Source of the DNA: Synergistales bacterium
Lineage (GTDB): Bacteria; Synergistota; Synergistia; Synergistales; Thermovirgaceae
Assembly (NCBI GenBank): GCA_018434645.1
Contig: JAHDOX010000056.1
Span: forward strand, 1-7,834
Direction of reading: 5' to 3'
Length of the DNA stretch: 7,834 nucleotides
Part shown: positions 7,386-7,834 of the stretch, one piece after another
How the letters are laid out: each line of letters begins with the position of its first letter
Numbering within the stretch: the first letter of the stretch is position 1
Notes under the pieces: model-generated
Seen by the model: only the letters and a program-made list of their open reading frames with translations
The model's database searches: none
Told to the model about the DNA's origin: nothing
Made by a program: the position numbers and the translations under genes

Positions 7386-7414
7386 AATTTACCAGAAAGT
7401 GACTTGAGAGGCAA
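7386..7414 (-). promoter_or_regulatory. Candidate sigma70-type promoter upstream of mnhE
   Basis: Reading the - strand, TTGCCT (7414-7409) and TAAATT (7391-7386) are spaced by 17 bases, each matching four of six consensus positions. It lies in the AT-rich 92-137 base gap between the methylase-like fragment and mnhE, the only place a promoter for the Mrp genes could be within the window. I see no other gene or RNA in this gap. The match is moderate and unsupported by anything but sequence. Confidence 0.3.
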
Positions 7415-7441
7415 AAGGTGAATTGGGATCATTTCAACCGT

Positions 7442-7690
7442 TTAAAAACCTAAGGACAAGCCGGTCAGTATGGCCCGAAACTGAGAGCCAAGACGCCGTG
7501 CGAACCATCGATGGACCCGGTAGATCGGATTGGTGCATTGACCTTCACGAAGAGCGAGCTCAGCGATCTCGGTAATGGAGATCTTGCCCGATTCAAGCAG
7601 AGTGCCTTTGGGAAAGGCCTTGAAAGTATGTTGCTTCTTGGGTTCGACAGTAATTGTTTTGGACTGGGAGGCGCGCTGGGCCGGGGTCAT
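7442..7690 (-). pseudogene. N-terminal fragment of a DNA-methylase-like protein
   Basis: 82 residues from ATG 7690, preceded by a very strong ribosome site, so this is the true 5' end of a real gene. The segment ITEIAELALREG followed by NPIYRVHRWFARRLGSQFRAIL resembles the N-terminal 'NPxYxxHKWWARRLGSxFRxI' motif that opens a group of large adenine-specific DNA methylases related to DUF1156 proteins of restriction and anti-phage loci. Those run to many hundreds of residues. Here the frame stops about ten residues after the motif (GLSLGF), and no catalytic (D/N)PPY motif or AdoMet pocket is present. The start overlaps the upstream gene by 4 bases (ATGA), so the two formed one operon. I call it a 3'-truncated remnant. 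The motif recognition is from memory of the family and could not be tested, so a short stand-alone protein is not excluded. Confidence 0.5.
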
Positions 7691-7833
7691 GGTGCGCCTC
7701 CTTTTGTCGTCTGTTTCCGCAGCATGACCAGGTCGTCGTCCAGCCCGTGGCGGAGAAGATCGAGTCTGGATGACGCTGCCACGAGGTTTTCGGCGTGGAC
7801 CGGCTTGATTCGGAACGGGAAGAGGCTAGGGCT
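7687..7833 (-). CDS. C-terminus of an unidentified gene (5' end outside window)
   Basis: The frame is open from the right edge to a TGA at 7689-7687, giving the last 48 residues, among them RIKPVHAENLVAASSRLDLL and LDDDLVMLRKQ. The stop shares ATGA with the start of the methylase-like fragment, and the strong SD of that gene sits inside it, both signs of a genuine coding end. Composition is charged and leucine-rich, likely helical. I do not recognise the family. By position it was co-transcribed with the methylase-like gene and may belong to the same DNA modification or defence locus, but this is inference. Confidence 0.5.
   Translation of the reverse strand, partial: SPSLFPFRIKPVHAENLVAASSRLDLLRHGLDDDLVMLRKQTTKGGAP
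7697..7705 (-). promoter_or_regulatory. Strong Shine-Dalgarno of the methylase-like fragment
   Basis: AAAAGGAGG on the - strand, six bases before ATG 7690, is the best ribosome-binding site in the window. It fixes the start of the truncated gene and indicates it was once well translated. Confidence 0.65.
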
Positions 7834-7834
7834 G

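Noticed and set aside
6844..7386. Open + strand frame of 180 codons opposite mnhE/mnhD.
   Set aside because: Translation is rich in Arg, Met and Ser with no recognisable domain. It is the antisense shadow of clear antiporter sequence; the same holds for the + strand frames at 6074-6645.
1..7834. CRISPR array, transposase, tRNA or phage genes.
   Set aside because: No regularly spaced repeats, no cloverleaf-type sequence and no transposase or integrase motifs were found on either strand.

Overview
The window looks like a bacterial chromosome segment (or metagenome contig), perhaps from a deltaproteobacterium/Desulfobacterota-type Gram-negative. That assignment is weak: it rests on the minor-pilin operon architecture and on an Mrp-type antiporter locus, with no rRNA or other marker present.

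Left half, + strand (2-4121): the 3' part of a type IV pilus minor-pilin operon. It holds a PilW-like prepilin (5' end outside the window), a PilX-like pseudopilin and a short, divergent PilY1-like exported protein. All three are joined by 4-base stop/start overlaps. This is the classic pilW-pilX-pilY1 order, whose products form the priming/tip complex of type IV pili. The DNA is moderately AT-rich.

Middle, + strand (4118-5712): an endonuclease V gene (nfi) that also overlaps the stop of the PilY1-like gene by 4 bases, then after a 53-base gap an amidohydrolase-2 family metal hydrolase. A strong intrinsic-terminator-like hairpin with a T7 tract (4151-4200) lies inside the first 28 codons of nfi. 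Base composition jumps from about 40-50% to 60-68% GC right after it (hand counts of individual 60-base lines). The terminator and the composition break therefore mark the real edge of the pilus block, although reading frames run across it.

Right half, - strand (7833 down to 5737): a string of damaged genes. In transcription order these are the C-terminal 48 codons of an unidentified gene; the first 82 codons of what resembles a DNA-methylase-like protein, cut off abruptly; a short AT-rich spacer with a possible promoter; an Mrp/Mnh antiporter subunit E gene that stops inside its conserved motif; and the C-terminal three quarters of a subunit D (proton-channel) gene in another reading frame. 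Subunits E and D normally flank F, G, B and C in such operons, so the simplest reading is one internal deletion that fused mnhE to mnhD, with a tandem CAGCG at the breakpoint. The Mrp complex from this locus cannot be functional as written.

I see no tRNA, rRNA, CRISPR array or transposase. The most noteworthy points are the terminator buried in a translationally coupled nfi, the PilY1-like protein without a von Willebrand domain, and the E/D deletion scar.
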